Shown here: positions 11,378 to 22,169 of the stretch, piece after piece
How the letters are laid out: each line of letters opens with the position of its first letter
Numbering within the stretch: the first letter of the stretch is position 1
Source: Cenococcum geophilum 1.58
Taxonomy: Eukaryota > Ascomycota > Dothideomycetes > Gloniales > Gloniaceae
Assembly: GCA_001692895.1 (NCBI GenBank)
Contig: KV748179.1
Coordinates: forward strand, 1,488,001-1,552,000
Direction: 5' to 3'
DNA: 64,000 nt
The notes under the pieces: generated by a model
Database searches by the model: none
Told to the model about the DNA's origin: nothing
Seen by the model: the letters and a program-made list of their open reading frames with translations, nothing else
Position numbers and translations under genes: made by a program

Positions 11378-11500
11378 CTTGCAGCTAAGCATACGGCTTC
11401 GCTATAATTACTATATACAGCTGGTGGCAACTAAGCGAGATTGGATGCGCGTACCGAATTTAAATTCCAGAGCGCTTACTAAAGGAGGGGCAACTCACTG
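11378..11500. repeat. Orphan right arm of a Tc1/mariner-type MITE
   Basis: This aligns with the right terminal inverted repeat of the MITE at 11525-12027 (shared CATACGGCTTCGCTA, then TTGGAT..CG.GTACCGAAT). It ends CACTG followed by TA, as the full copy does. No matching left arm was found upstream, so the rest of this copy is lost or diverged. It lies only 24 bp from the complete element. Confidence 0.65.
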
Positions 11501-11524
11501 TACAGCTATGTGCATAGCCAGCTA

Positions 11525-12027
11525 CAGTGATGTGCACGACCAGCTTTACCCCCCCCCCTTTAGCGAGTTGTAGATTCGGTACGGGTATCCAATTTCGCCT
11601 AATTGCCACCGACTGTACATAGTAATTGTAGCGAACGGCTGTGGCTACGCGTAAGGACCTTTTTGGTTGCCCTGGAGAATCGCCTTAGTTGGCCGGAGAA
11701 CCAAATTAAAGACGTACGCTTCCTCTTCTCCCCCTTAACTACGCCTCCGTTATGGCCGCCAAAACGCGAATACAACGCTGTCTCTTCAATTGCCGATGAA
11801 ATTTGGCAATACCGTACGGGTGGAAACCCTACGATATTTGACAAAGATCACGACACTGCGGAGGAAGGCCGGTCGCAAGTCCGCCAGAAGTAAAGTTCTT
11901 ATAGCCAAGCATACGGCTTCGCTACAATTACTATGTACAGCTGGCGGCAATTAGGCGAAATTGGATACCCGTACCGAATCTGCAACTCGCTAAAGGGGGG
12001 GGGTGAAGCTAGTTGTGTATATCACTG
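11525..12027. mobile_element. Non-autonomous Tc1/mariner-type element (MITE), about 503 bp
   Basis: Terminal inverted repeats of about 115-120 bp (11525-11640 and 11905-12027) start CAGTGAT and share a C/G homopolymer next to TTTAGCGAGTTG. TA dinucleotides flank both ends (11523-11524, 12028-12029), as expected for Tc1/mariner insertion. The roughly 260-bp interior has balanced composition and encodes no transposase. Open frames at 11603-11893 (+) and 11599-11844 (-) overlap completely, lack motifs, and are probably chance. It is far less RIP-mutated than its surroundings. Confidence 0.75.
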
Positions 12028-12029
12028 TA

Positions 12030-12064
12030 GTAAACCAAAAGTATAATTTATGCTTTTAGTTTAC
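12030..12064. repeat. 12-bp inverted repeat beside the MITE
   Basis: GTAAACCAAAAG at 12030-12041 and CTTTTAGTTTAC at 12053-12064 can pair with one mismatch around an 11-bp AT-rich loop, starting within 3 bp of the MITE's right end. Confidence 0.6.
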
Positions 12065-12099
12065 CCCGTGTATAAGGGCAGATCTAAGCGAGCTAAGAA

Positions 12100-12234
12100 G
12101 CCCTAGGGGAACAAAGCCCTAGGGGAACGAAGCCCTAGGGGAACGAAGCCCTAGGGGAATAAAGCCCTAGGGGAATAAAGCCCTAGGGGAATAAAGCCCT
12201 AGGGGAATGATCCCCTAGGGGAATGGAGCGCTAG
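12100..12234. repeat. 16-bp minisatellite, about 8 copies
   Basis: The unit GCCCTAGGGGAACGAA is repeated in tandem with small changes (AACAAA, AATAAA, AATGAT). Each unit contains the palindrome CCCTAGGG. The array decays into single CCTAGG motifs on its right. Confidence 0.95.
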
Positions 12235-12604
12235 GATTTATTTTTATCCTTAGCTTCTTAGCTTTTAATTAGCCCGCACTTCCCTAGCACTATGTTCCTT
12301 TACCGGTAGAGAAACGACTTAGAAATATAATACTAATTAAACTTTACTAGATGTGGCTTAACGAGTCCCTGCTCTTAATAAGTCCCTACTCTTAACAATT
12401 CCTCCTTAGTATTCTATTGCATTTCCCTAGCGTTCTTATTGTTATTAAAATAAAATACAGCTCTTTTATTATGCTATTTGACTTTTATATCGCCTAGAGC
12501 CCCTTATCTACGTCCTAGTGCCACCGCAGCTCTATTTAGTAGTCTTTTTAGACTAGGTTAATTCTGGAGCTCCGTGGCCGAGCCGTCTTTTAATTGGTTA
12601 GAGT

Positions 12605-12997
12605 TCTCTACCAGTTAAACGTTTTACTAGTCTCGCGGTTTTACTAGTTAGGCCTTTTTACTAGTTAAACTTTCTACTAGTCAAACTCTCTACTAGTTAA
12701 ACTCTCTACTAGTTAAACTCTCTACTAGTCAAACTCTCTACTAGTTAAACTCTCTACTAGTCAAACTCTCTACTAGTTAAACTCTCTACTAGTTAACTCT
12801 CTACTAGTTAAACTCTCTACTAGTCAAACTCTCTACTAGTTAAACTCTCTACTAGTCAAACTCTCTACTAGTTAAACTCTCTACTAGTTAAACTCTCTAC
12901 TAGTCAAACTCTCTACTAGTTAAACTCTCTACTAGTCAAACTCTCTACTAGTTAAACTTTTTACCGGTCACACGCTTTTACCAATTAGACTTTTTAC
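12605..12997. repeat. 16-bp minisatellite (TCTCTACTAGTTAAAC), more than 20 copies
   Basis: Tandem units of TACTAGTYAAACTCTC with centre palindrome ACTAGT, degraded at both edges and one unit 1 bp short. Units carry either TTAAAC or TCAAAC. The two variants follow a repeating order (T C T C T) seen about three times, suggesting an 80-bp higher-order unit. It is unrelated in sequence to the 12.1-kb array but has the same 16-bp period. Confidence 0.95.
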
Positions 12998-13379
12998 TAC
13001 AAATTTTGAATTTCAGTATGATTTTATAGGAGGAGGCCAGTTTAATAATTTGCAGTCCTATACTTAGCTCTACAGAACGCACGCCCTTTTAGCACGTGGG
13101 CAGATATACGTTTAAAATTTAGCTATCCTTTCTCTTTACATTTATTCTTATTAATAGTTAGTAGCGGTACGTTGTTTAACTATACTGTCCATTGGCTAGT
13201 AATATATGTATATCCGAATAAATTTGCGTTACGTAGCTTTGATATAACATAAATACACAGCCTTAGGCTTGAAATTCGGAATCTAATATTATAAGCGTCT
13301 TCAAATCCAAATGTATACTAGGATACAGTCTTGTCCGCTATAAATAATAGGGCACGGCGCCAAGCAAGCTATTCCACTA

Positions 13380-14530
13380 TGGGTTTAGTTAGTAAGTATC
13401 CTAAAAGGATATTTCCCCTCTAGATACCCTAGCTAAGAGCTTAAATACTGTTAAATATTCTGCTAAAAATAATAGGGCTATATAATAGGAAAGGCTACTA
13501 AAAATAGATTACTTTTAGGGTAATGCTTCTAGGCTATAAGTTGCTCCTAGGCGCTGCGGCCGTATACTTTCTATAGGCAGCATATTTCTTTAGCTATATA
13601 ATTTTTACAGGCTGCCATTACTAGCACTCAGCTCTTAGAAGACTAAATTTTCTAAGAGGTTAAAGCTACTAGGAGCTTTACCTTAGAAGCCTAAGGCCAC
13701 TAGGAATTATCTAGGTAGAGCTTTTAAAAGGGCTCTTAGTCTAGGAGGGCTAATCCTAGGAGAGATGCGATCCTAGAAGAAATAATTATTCCGTTATAGG
13801 GTGCTGTGGAACTCCTAAGAATATATTCCCTAGGAACTTAAGGTTTACCACCTAAAAGATATAACCTTAGAATCCTTAGAGAGCGGGTATTTCGATAATC
13901 TAGTGGGGTAGCATCCGTGCACGTGCCGTGGCATCTTATATTAGGGTTCGGAGCTCCTAGGAGAATACACTTTCTAAAAGAGCCAGTTTTAGGAGACATA
14001 CAATCCTAGGAAAATTAGTCACATAAGGAGGGCGGTGTAGCGAGTATCCTAGGATTTCTAAGCTCCCAGGAGCTTTACTCCTAGACGCCCTACACATCCT
14101 AGGGGAACACAGCTCCTAAAAGCCTCTTTTCTACGAGCATTTGTCCTGCTCCAAACATATACATAGGAGTTTTATAGCGCCGCAAGACGGAACAATTGTT
14201 TCCCCTAGGATCGCAGCCCTCCTAGGATTGGCTCTTTTAGACTAAGGGCCCTCCTAAAAGCTCTACATCCCTAAATCCCAAACCACCGACTTATATTATG
14301 TATTAATATATTTATCTTTACTTAGAAGACTAATTCTCCTAGGAGCCTTAGGTTTCTAGAAGACTATTCCTAGGACTAAAGGCTTTTTAGAGCTTAATCC
14401 TAGGAGTCTAAGGCTACTAGGAGACCATTACTGGGACTTAGCTACTACTTAGACTTAGAGGCTCCTTAGAAAATTAATCCTAGGAGCCGAAGGCTTCTAG
14501 GAGACTAAAAATAGAGCTCTTAATTTTGTC
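13380..14530. repeat. Degenerate CCTAGGAG-rich repeat region
   Basis: Dozens of CCTAGGAG / CTAAGGC / CTAGGAGAC variants occur at irregular 20-50 bp spacing. They are clearest at 14325-14510, where a unit like AATCCTAGGAGCCTAAGGC followed by TTCTAGGAGACT recurs. No coding frame was seen. It looks like an old satellite eroded by RIP and drift. Confidence 0.6.
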
Positions 14531-14639
14531 GCAAGGTTAAATACATTCTAAATTAGACCCTATTAGAGACTACTAAAAATAACCCCTACTAAAATTAAAC
14601 CCCTCTCTCCCCATCTCTCTTCTCTTAGCCCTACTAAAC

Positions 14640-17120
14640 TTCTTAGTGCAAATATACTTGTTTCCTAATAAAGATAGAAAGGCTATATAGAATTGGTCTT
14701 TAGAACCCAATGCTTAATTTTATAAACTATCTAAGTATGGCTTTTAAAGTATAGAACGCCATTTAATATCACATAGCTTTTCTTATACACTAAATAACTA
14801 TAGGGAATTTTTATATCTAGTGCAAATAAATAGAGATGTTTATCCTTAACATAATCCATTATCTTAGCTAGCCGACTCCAACAGAAAATCCTCTACTAGT
14901 AAGGTAAACGCTTATTACCTATATAAAATAGACACTAGTAAGGGTCGCATTCTAAAGGGAATAAATAAGGCGTTGCTAAATCTTCCTGCTTTATAGCTAT
15001 CCCTTTTAACGAGTTAGGAGGCGTATTTCGTCGTTAAGCCTCTTAACATAAGCATAACTTTATAAAATTTCGGATAAGATCGATCCGCCGGTTAAGGTTC
15101 ACTAGCTCCGTAAGATCTCCATATAGGCTGCAAAGTAATTCTGTAATGCGGGCCCGCTTCTTTAGCTAGTAGGTAATAGTAGTAGCCTAATTAGCAGCGC
15201 TTAAATTATTGGGTAATACGCCTTTGCACTCCTCCTTAAGCTCCATTATATTATTGTTTATAAAATACGCTTCTCTAGCTATCCGTTTTACCTTATCTTA
15301 TAAACGCTTCGTCTTTCAATTTAGAGTAGCGTTTACTTTTTTTTTCTATTAAATAAGGTCTTCTTTATTAGAAAGAGTAAAAGGCTTAGAGCTATTTTAT
15401 ATCTGTTTTATTTTCTTCGTTAAAGCATCTCTTTACTAACGCAACTTAACTATCTTTAGGTAATTTACAATTTTGCATAACTACTCCTTAGTCGGCTCTT
15501 TTGGCGCGAGCGGGTTAAATATTAGGCTTATATTTCCTATAACCTTCACTAAAGCCCTATTAGATGGCTCGTTTAAATATACTGCCTAGACGTCACACTT
15601 AACGCGCTAGTTAATATAAAACTGAAATATGCCGTTATAAGAATGGCCCATAACCTGGTCTTGTTTAGCGGCAGTTACCACGTCTATAAATTCGGGTAAA
15701 GTTAGCCTAGATCTATAAAATAAGTAGAATTAAGCTAATAGGGAAGAGTGTACCATTAATAGCATTTCCGGTGGCGCGTCAGATATATAATTGCGACAAT
15801 AGCTGCTTGAGACTAATATCGCGTCCTAGTCGCTTTATATAACGGCGAGAAGTTTTAACGCGCAGGGGTATAGGGCTCTTTTTAGATGTGGAAGTTTGGC
15901 CTCTATAATATTTTAATTCGCGAAATATAGGTTTATTTAGCTTACTCTCCTTCTACCTAAAGATTCTACATAGTTTTTAAGCGGGAACTTAAGTACGTAG
16001 AATTTTTTCGGGGTCTTATATAGTTAAGGCGGCGAAGGCATTATTATAAAGTCCTATAACAACCATAAGGGTAATAGGATAAAGGAAAGGGTTAGGATTC
16101 TAATATAATTTATACGTTTTCCTATAAACCTATTAGCCTATAAACGTAGGGAAAGTAAAATAGAAATACTTGCAGTTAAGGCTTTTAATCCTCTCCCTTT
16201 CCGTAGATTATTATAATAAATATAGCTAGTATTATACGATCTTTAACCCGTACTGTAAGTATCGTAACATCCTAGTAGAGTATTAATTTTAACTCGTTCG
16301 TATCTACGCCCGTAAAAGAGATTTCGTCCTTATTATCCTCGCCATTATTTAAATACGCGCTTTTATATCTATCATTAATTTCGTTAATATCGTTGTAAGA
16401 ATTAGCCTCTTCCGTATTGCTCCCTATAACCTCATTAACCTTCTTTACAGCTATATTAGCTAGCGAGTATAGCCGAGACCCTATATAGGCGGTAAACAGT
16501 AATAGTAAAGTAAGGAGCAACCGCTGTTTCTTATTAGGATATACCCAGGTATTAAGCACCTAGTAGTAGTATAACACTTAAAGAAGGTTGTTAACTAATA
16601 ATACCGGTTTATCCCGTATAGATATATTAAGATTATACTCCTTTCTTAGAATCTTAATATACTATAGCACTTATATCAGTAACAACACCTTTAGCCTTTA
16701 TAGAGGGAATCCATACGTTATTTACGTCCTTTATTACGTCTTCTTCTATCTAGCCATTTGTATGTTCTTTAAATAGTATCTTAAGTACTCTCCAGTACTG
16801 GTAGAGACTAGATTTCTTCCGTACGCAAGGGAAGTAATCTAAAACCCATCTAAAGAACGCCATATAATCTCCTGCGGTTAAAGATTTTAGAAAGTTAGTA
16901 GGACTTTAGTTAATCTCTTTATAATATCTAATTACTAGTAAGTAAAACTCGTAGAATAATAAGTACTTAACTTATAGCTTCTATTTCTTCCATACTCCGC
17001 TTATATTAGTATTGGTAGTATCTATATACTCCACTTTAACTAGACCTTATAGTGCTAGCTTTTTACTAAGATTTTTATAATAATCGCCTGCGTGCTTAAC
17101 CCTCTTTCGTTAAGGTTGCT
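14640..17120 (-). pseudogene. DUF3435 tyrosine recombinase (Starship-captain-like), RIP-decayed
   Basis: About 800 codons on the minus strand. N-terminal part (about 17110-16600): GLVKVEYIDTTNTN, AGDYMAFFRWVLDYFP, KKSSLYQYWRVLK, DVNNVW. An unbroken 95-codon piece (16272-16559) carries the tyrosine-recombinase box-I segment TAYIGSRLYSLA with the catalytic Arg (codon near 16475). The core (about 15950-15600) has KLCRIFR...KPIFRE, a second box (RATGNAING, with an adjacent Arg codon now TGA), then GHSYNGIFQFYIN with the likely nucleophile Tyr. The C-terminal part (15500-14700) is Lys-rich and ends in CDPYQCLFYIG and WSRPAKIMDYVKDKHL. DUF3435 proteins include the captains that move Starship elements; related genes are also abundant on their own. 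Many stops, so inactive. Confidence 0.75.
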
Positions 17121-17159
17121 GTCTTTAAACCTATATTATTATTTTATAGGCCAAACTAT

Positions 17160-17740
17160 AGGTAATAATATGCTAGAAGAAGGGCGAGGACTTAAGAGAT
17201 AAAAAGGAAGCGGAGAAGGGCAATGGAGTGACGTAGGGCTGCGGGTAGGAGGAGTACGATAATCGTAGGTAGAACGGCAATGGAGCAGCAGCAAAGCAGT
17301 TAAGGAGTAGTAAAGAGTAACTAGAGCGCATAAGAGGGAGAAGTAAAGATATGCGCTAAAAGAATAAAATAAGGAAAGAGGTCTATAGTTTGGGTTAAGG
17401 GAGTTACGGCGTTAAAATAGGGGCGGGTAAGTCATAAATAGCGGTAATAAAGAAGAGGCGGGTTGGGTAAGAGGCTGGCGTAAGTATTTATACCCTTTCT
17501 CTATGGTGCCGACCGGGTTGACTTTTGAGGACCAAAGAGTGAGCGCTTCGATGGCCACGGTATTCTAATATGGTAGGTTTCATGGGTGTAGTGACCAGGG
17601 GGTAAGGGCGGTGACAGGGGTAACACGCCTAAGGGCGGCAAGGGTTGCGGAGTTTAACGCAGTGTTAGAGCCTCCAAAAGCAGCGTCCAAACCATCCGAA
17701 TTTGTATGCTCCAACACCAAAACCCCAATTATAGGTAGTA
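17160..17740. other. Less-mutated, GC-richer segment upstream of the DUF3435 relic
   Basis: This stretch keeps many TpG and CpA dinucleotides and G-rich runs, in contrast to both flanks. It lies directly upstream (minus sense) of the DUF3435 relic, so it could be its old promoter and leader. No open frame with recognisable motifs. Confidence 0.4.
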
Positions 17741-18676
17741 AATATATCTTATTTTATGAAACTATAAATTATATAGCTATTTAAGATTATTAATTATATT
17801 TATTCCGTCCTTTTGGTTATTTCTTTCCTTTCCTATACCGTATAATCTATAAGATCGTAGCCGTTACTAGTTGTATATAGAAAGCGGCTAACTTATATAT
17901 TATAGATAGTGGTAGGAATTATAGCTAGCTATATAAGTATCTAAATTCTATAATTATAAGTATATTTAATAATAGCTAAGGGTATAGAAGGTATTCTCTA
18001 GGCTATATACTAGTAAATTACTCTATACGTATGTATATAACGTCCCTATATAAAATTGTAGTTCTATACTAACTAGATATTTAGGTCTTTATAGAAAGTT
18101 TAATACTTATATAGAGTACTATTTAGATCCTTTTTTAACTTAAATTAATTTACCTAAGGTATTCTTATTTTGGCTCTTGCCTAATTACCTATACCCTTAA
18201 AGTCGCCCGTTTTATTATCCTTGCTATTAGCTAATTAATTAACGTCTATTAAGTTATGCGCCTTACAATACCAATTCTAAGGATATTTCTATTAGTTAGA
18301 CTCTCTATCCTATATAAAACACCTTACTTAGTAAGTGAAGTAAAACCGCTACTTAAGTAGCCTTAAGCTAGTAATATTAAAAGCTAGCGGGATTGTATAG
18401 AGGATCTCTTAGTAGTTATACCGTACCTATAACTAAAGGACTTAAAAATATGGTTGTTGCTTTGCCTAGTAGGTGTTCTATAAGTCTTAACTAGGCTACT
18501 AGTAATATTGCTATTAATATAAACGGGTGCACTTATAGATGCTACTATAGATAGATCTGGTTTATATTCTTATCCTTTTTAAGTAGTATTAACTAACCGC
18601 TAAAGGTTCCATTCCTATTTAAGAATTTGTTTTATAGGTAATAACACTACTTACCTTTATTTTAAACCGGTCCAAC
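17741..18676. other. AT-rich, no gene recognised (possible start of the ABC transporter relic)
   Basis: Very AT-rich and stop-dense. The position would suit the extra N-terminal membrane segments of an HMT1-like ABC transporter, but no motif could be read. Confidence 0.35.
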
Positions 18677-20121
18677 TTGTATATAAAGGGGCACGTTATA
18701 GAATGTTTAATGCATAACCTAAAAGAACATGCCTTAAGACACGTTATAATACTCTTAATAGACTTCTATAGTAATAATAGCTCTAGGGAAGTTTTAGAGG
18801 TTATAGTTTTAGAAAAACGGTATATCTATCTTACGGACAGTCTAATTCTTAATTTAATACCTTCTATAATTAATATTATTACCTTTATAGTTTATTTCTT
18901 GCACTTTATTAATATATATATAGGACTTATTATAATAGACGTAATTATTATTTATATCTGGACTAAGCTCGTTAAGAATCCTAAGCCTTTTAAAATATAT
19001 TAAGACTATAGTATAAATAGGTATAAGGAAAGCTAGATTAAGTATAATATAGTTATATACTGGGATCTAGTAAAAATAGCTAATTATTAAGATTAGGAGT
19101 AGCGCGGATATTCCTTTATATTAGTAGATAGTAACAAACTAGGATTACGGATAAAGTATTTATAAATTTTTACTAGTCTATTAGGGGAGGGATTAAAAGT
19201 AATTAGCCTAGCAATTTTAGTACTAGTCTTACTTCTTTACCTTATATAGAATACCACAAGTATAGGCAGCTTATTTATTTTAATCGGTTTATAGCTAAAT
19301 ATATTTACATTTATAGGCTATCTTGTATAAACGTATAATATATTAATAGGTTGCCTTAATATAGGAGAATGCTTTTCCGAACTTCTTTAAACTAAACTAT
19401 CTATTATTAATAAAGAAGGAGTAATATACCTTAGGCTTACCACCGGCCGCGTTAAATTTAATAATGTTTTATTTTCTTATGCTAATAATAAGCTAACGGT
19501 AAAGAAGATTAGTTTTATAGTTAAAGGCGGAAAGACTATTACGCTTATTAAATTAACTAGAAGCGGTAAATCTATACTTCTTAATCTCTTAAAGTGGTTT
19601 ATCGACCCTAGTAAAGGGAGCATTAAAATTAATAGCCAAAATATTAGCAATGTTATACTAAAAAGTCTGCGAGAAAATATAGTAGTTATACCCCAAAATC
19701 TTAAAGTACTAAATAAGTTAATTAGGGAAATCGTATTATACGGGCTCTATACTAATAATATTAAAATTATGGAAAGCTATAAAGCCGCTTCTATATATAA
19801 ACGGATTATATATTATAATACTGGATATAATATAGTGGTTAAAGAAGAAGGCATTAAACTCTTAGGCGGTAAGCGTTAACGCATTACTATTACGAGGGCC
19901 TTTCTTAAAAAATTAAAGATTTTGCTTCTTAATAAAGCTATATTTGCTATAGATAATATAATAAAGAAATTAATTCGCGAATCGCTTAAAAGTTAGGGGA
20001 AAGGTTAAATAATTTTAACTATTACTTACTGTCTTAGTACAGTTAAGGGTGCTAATAAAATTATTTTCTTAGAAAAAGGAGAGGTAAAAAAAAGGGGAAG
20101 TTATACTAAGTTCCTTAATTA
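18677..20121 (+). pseudogene. ABCB half-transporter (HMT1/ATM-like), RIP-decayed
   Basis: A surviving 108-codon frame (18677-19003) encodes transmembrane sequence with KEHALRHVIILLIDFYSNNS and LIPSIINIITFIVYFLHFI. It is followed by SIGSLFILIGL and FIGYL near 19270-19340. The nucleotide-binding domain runs from about 19450 in the same sense: Walker A TRSGKSILLNLL (about 19553), Q-loop VVIPQN, signature LLGGKR*RITITRA (near 19865, Gln now a stop), Walker B ILLLNKAIFAID (about 19920), H-loop TYCLSTV (about 20025). Family members export metal or thiol conjugates from vacuole or mitochondria. Stops and substitutions in Walker A and B mean it is dead. The HMT1 assignment within ABCB is tentative. 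Confidence 0.75.
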
Positions 20122-20439
20122 ATGTGAATTATACTATAAAATATAGACGGTAATAGATAATATAGACAGAATAGAGGGGGTTAGAAGCTAGTATGTACGC
20201 CTTATAGATAGTATAGTACGCCTTATATATCTCTATATTAGTAGCTATAAAATAATATATAACCCGCTAAATAAAAGCTTATATAATATACTAAGACTTC
20301 TGCCTTTTAGGCTGCCCCGTATATCTACCTATAAATTTTAAACTTTTAGCCTTTCTATTCTTAATCCTAGTAAAGAATATCCAGTATAAAAAATTACACG
20401 TAACTGTTAGAGCAACTCGAAAAGCTTAATCTTGGTACC

Positions 20440-20540
20440 GTATCTAACTAGGAAGAAAACACGCTTGTTAAATCCAACTAGGAAGAAAATACGCCCGTTA
20501 AATCCGACTAGGAAGGAAACACGCTCGTTAAATACGCCTA
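20440..20540 (+). repeat. 30-bp tandem repeat, three copies, coding-like
   Basis: The unit AACTAGGAAGAAAACACGCT plus TGTTAAATCC occurs three times with a few transitions. In one plus frame it encodes a 10-residue repeat (N*EENTLVKS), where each TAG is probably a former CAG. It is likely a remnant of a repetitive protein tail. Confidence 0.6.
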
Positions 20541-21003
20541 AAAAGATTACCCTAAGAGTTATTAATTACATATTATAAGTTTTGCTATTATATAATTCCA
20601 TAGGCCCTATAATAACAATTTTAGTCGCCGCAGCAACGTTGGATTTGCGTATATATCCTTCTATAATAATATTAAATAGTTTAATAGAAGGTATAGCACT
20701 GTTATAAAGAATATAGACTTAGGGAAAGGTGTCCTAATTATAAGCATTTAATATGCGTATAGTATAACCCTATTTAGGCCTTAACCACTGTTGCTATTTT
20801 AGTGGTACTAATATAGGCTATATAGGTTTCCTGTAACGGAAGTTGTAGAGGCTAGCTACTTTTAGCCTTCTATATCTAGCTATTTAGTTTAGTATTATAT
20901 AAGTCTAGCCTTTTTAATTGTTAAGCTTATTATAATCGCTGCTAGTATTACTATGGAGATAGTCCGCTAAAGCGTAGAATAATATATATATATAAATATA
21001 AAG
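20541..21003. other. No gene recognised
   Basis: RIP-mutated, stop-dense sequence up to the target site of the Gypsy 2 element. No motif in any frame. Confidence 0.4.
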
Positions 21004-21321
21004 TGTAAGGAACTGGGAGTTCCTAAGGTTAATATGGTAGAAAAAGGCTTAACTCGGCATAATTAGTCAATAGAGGATACTGTCTGTATTTAACATATTA
21101 TAAATAGCTGTCTCCCTACTAGAGTAGCTGCTTATAGTTTTATCTGGCGCTGTCTAGTTAGGACTTTACTAGATTAAGGCAAAGCCTCCAATCGGTCCAA
21201 TTCTATTTATAGCTCGGACTAGATATACCTTATTATCCTAACTTAGGTCCACTTAGGCTCCGTATAAGGCGGTAAGTCCTCCTCTGCTCCGATTGTTACT
21301 AAATCATTACTGTTTATAATA
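21004..21321 (-). repeat. Gypsy 2 3' LTR
   Basis: Begins TGTAAGGAACTGGGAGTTCC and ends in a RIP-mutated form of GTGACA. It has the same length as the 37697-38014 copy. Confidence 0.93.
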
Positions 21322-22150
21322 AAGCCTCCCTTTTTACGGATTTCGACCCCGAAATCCTTAATATAGCTCTTTAGAAATTAAGCTTTCTTAGCTAAGAGAC
21401 TAGGGACTAGTAGCTTAGCACTATTTTATAAAATAGTTCCAGAATTTAAATCTTTAAGCTTTTTAGTCATTCTTTTATTAATCTTAGTAACTTGTTCTCG
21501 GATTTCGTCCTACTTTTAGTCCAATTTGCTCCTCTCTAGCTCTTTATAAGCTCTTTTAGCCCTTATTAATAATTTTACTAACACTTCTAACCCTTATAGT
21601 CCCAAATATTCCAACTAACTTTAATTAGCGACGGTTTGTTCCTTTTTTAGTTTCTTTTTTCTTCTTTATCTAGAACCTACTTGCTTAAGTCTATTATCCT
21701 TTAGCCTAATATAGTAGTAATAGGAGAGAGTTATGCCCGAATCTATAATAATAAATTAAAATAGACCCCAATAACTAATGGTTGCTATAATTATTTCTCT
21801 AAGTTCCTAAAGTGGCTTAAACGGTTCTAGAATAAGGAGGTTTAATAGTCTAATATAGTCTATTCTATCTCTACTGCGGCCAGTTTTAATACAGCCCAGT
21901 TTATTTCCAATTTTCGCTATCGCAGATACTTTAAAGATAGTTCGCTTTATTACAGCTAGGTCGGTTCCTATTAACTCTAGATTATACCTTATTAGTTAAG
22001 TATTGCGCTTATTAGACTAACTAGTCCTATAGATCCCTAAATACTTATTTAACCAATTTATTAAATTTTAGAAGCTCGCTTAGGACCTAATCTTAACTAT
22101 TAACTAAGGAGATGCGGACTAAATTAAGACTCTTTAAGGTAACGTGGACG
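21322..22150 (-). other. Gypsy 2 3' internal region, minus-strand remnant frame
   Basis: The minus strand between the antisense frame and the 3' LTR gives a Lys/Leu-rich, coding-like remnant (for example SWNIWDYKG near 21600 and NKLLRLIKE near 21490). It is not recognised and may be the end of another product of the element. Confidence 0.35.
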
Positions 22151-22169
22151 GTGCTTATATAGTTTTAAT

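Noticed and set aside
11599..11893. 96- and 81-codon open frames on opposite strands inside the MITE
   Set aside because: They overlap each other and run into the inverted repeat; non-autonomous elements of this size do not encode protein, and no transposase motif is present.
12605..12997. CRISPR-like array
   Set aside because: Units are contiguous 16-mers without unique spacers, in a fungal genome; it is a minisatellite.
16588..16776. 62-codon plus-strand frame in the DUF3435 relic
   Set aside because: Opposite to recognisable DUF3435 sequence on the minus strand; a shadow.
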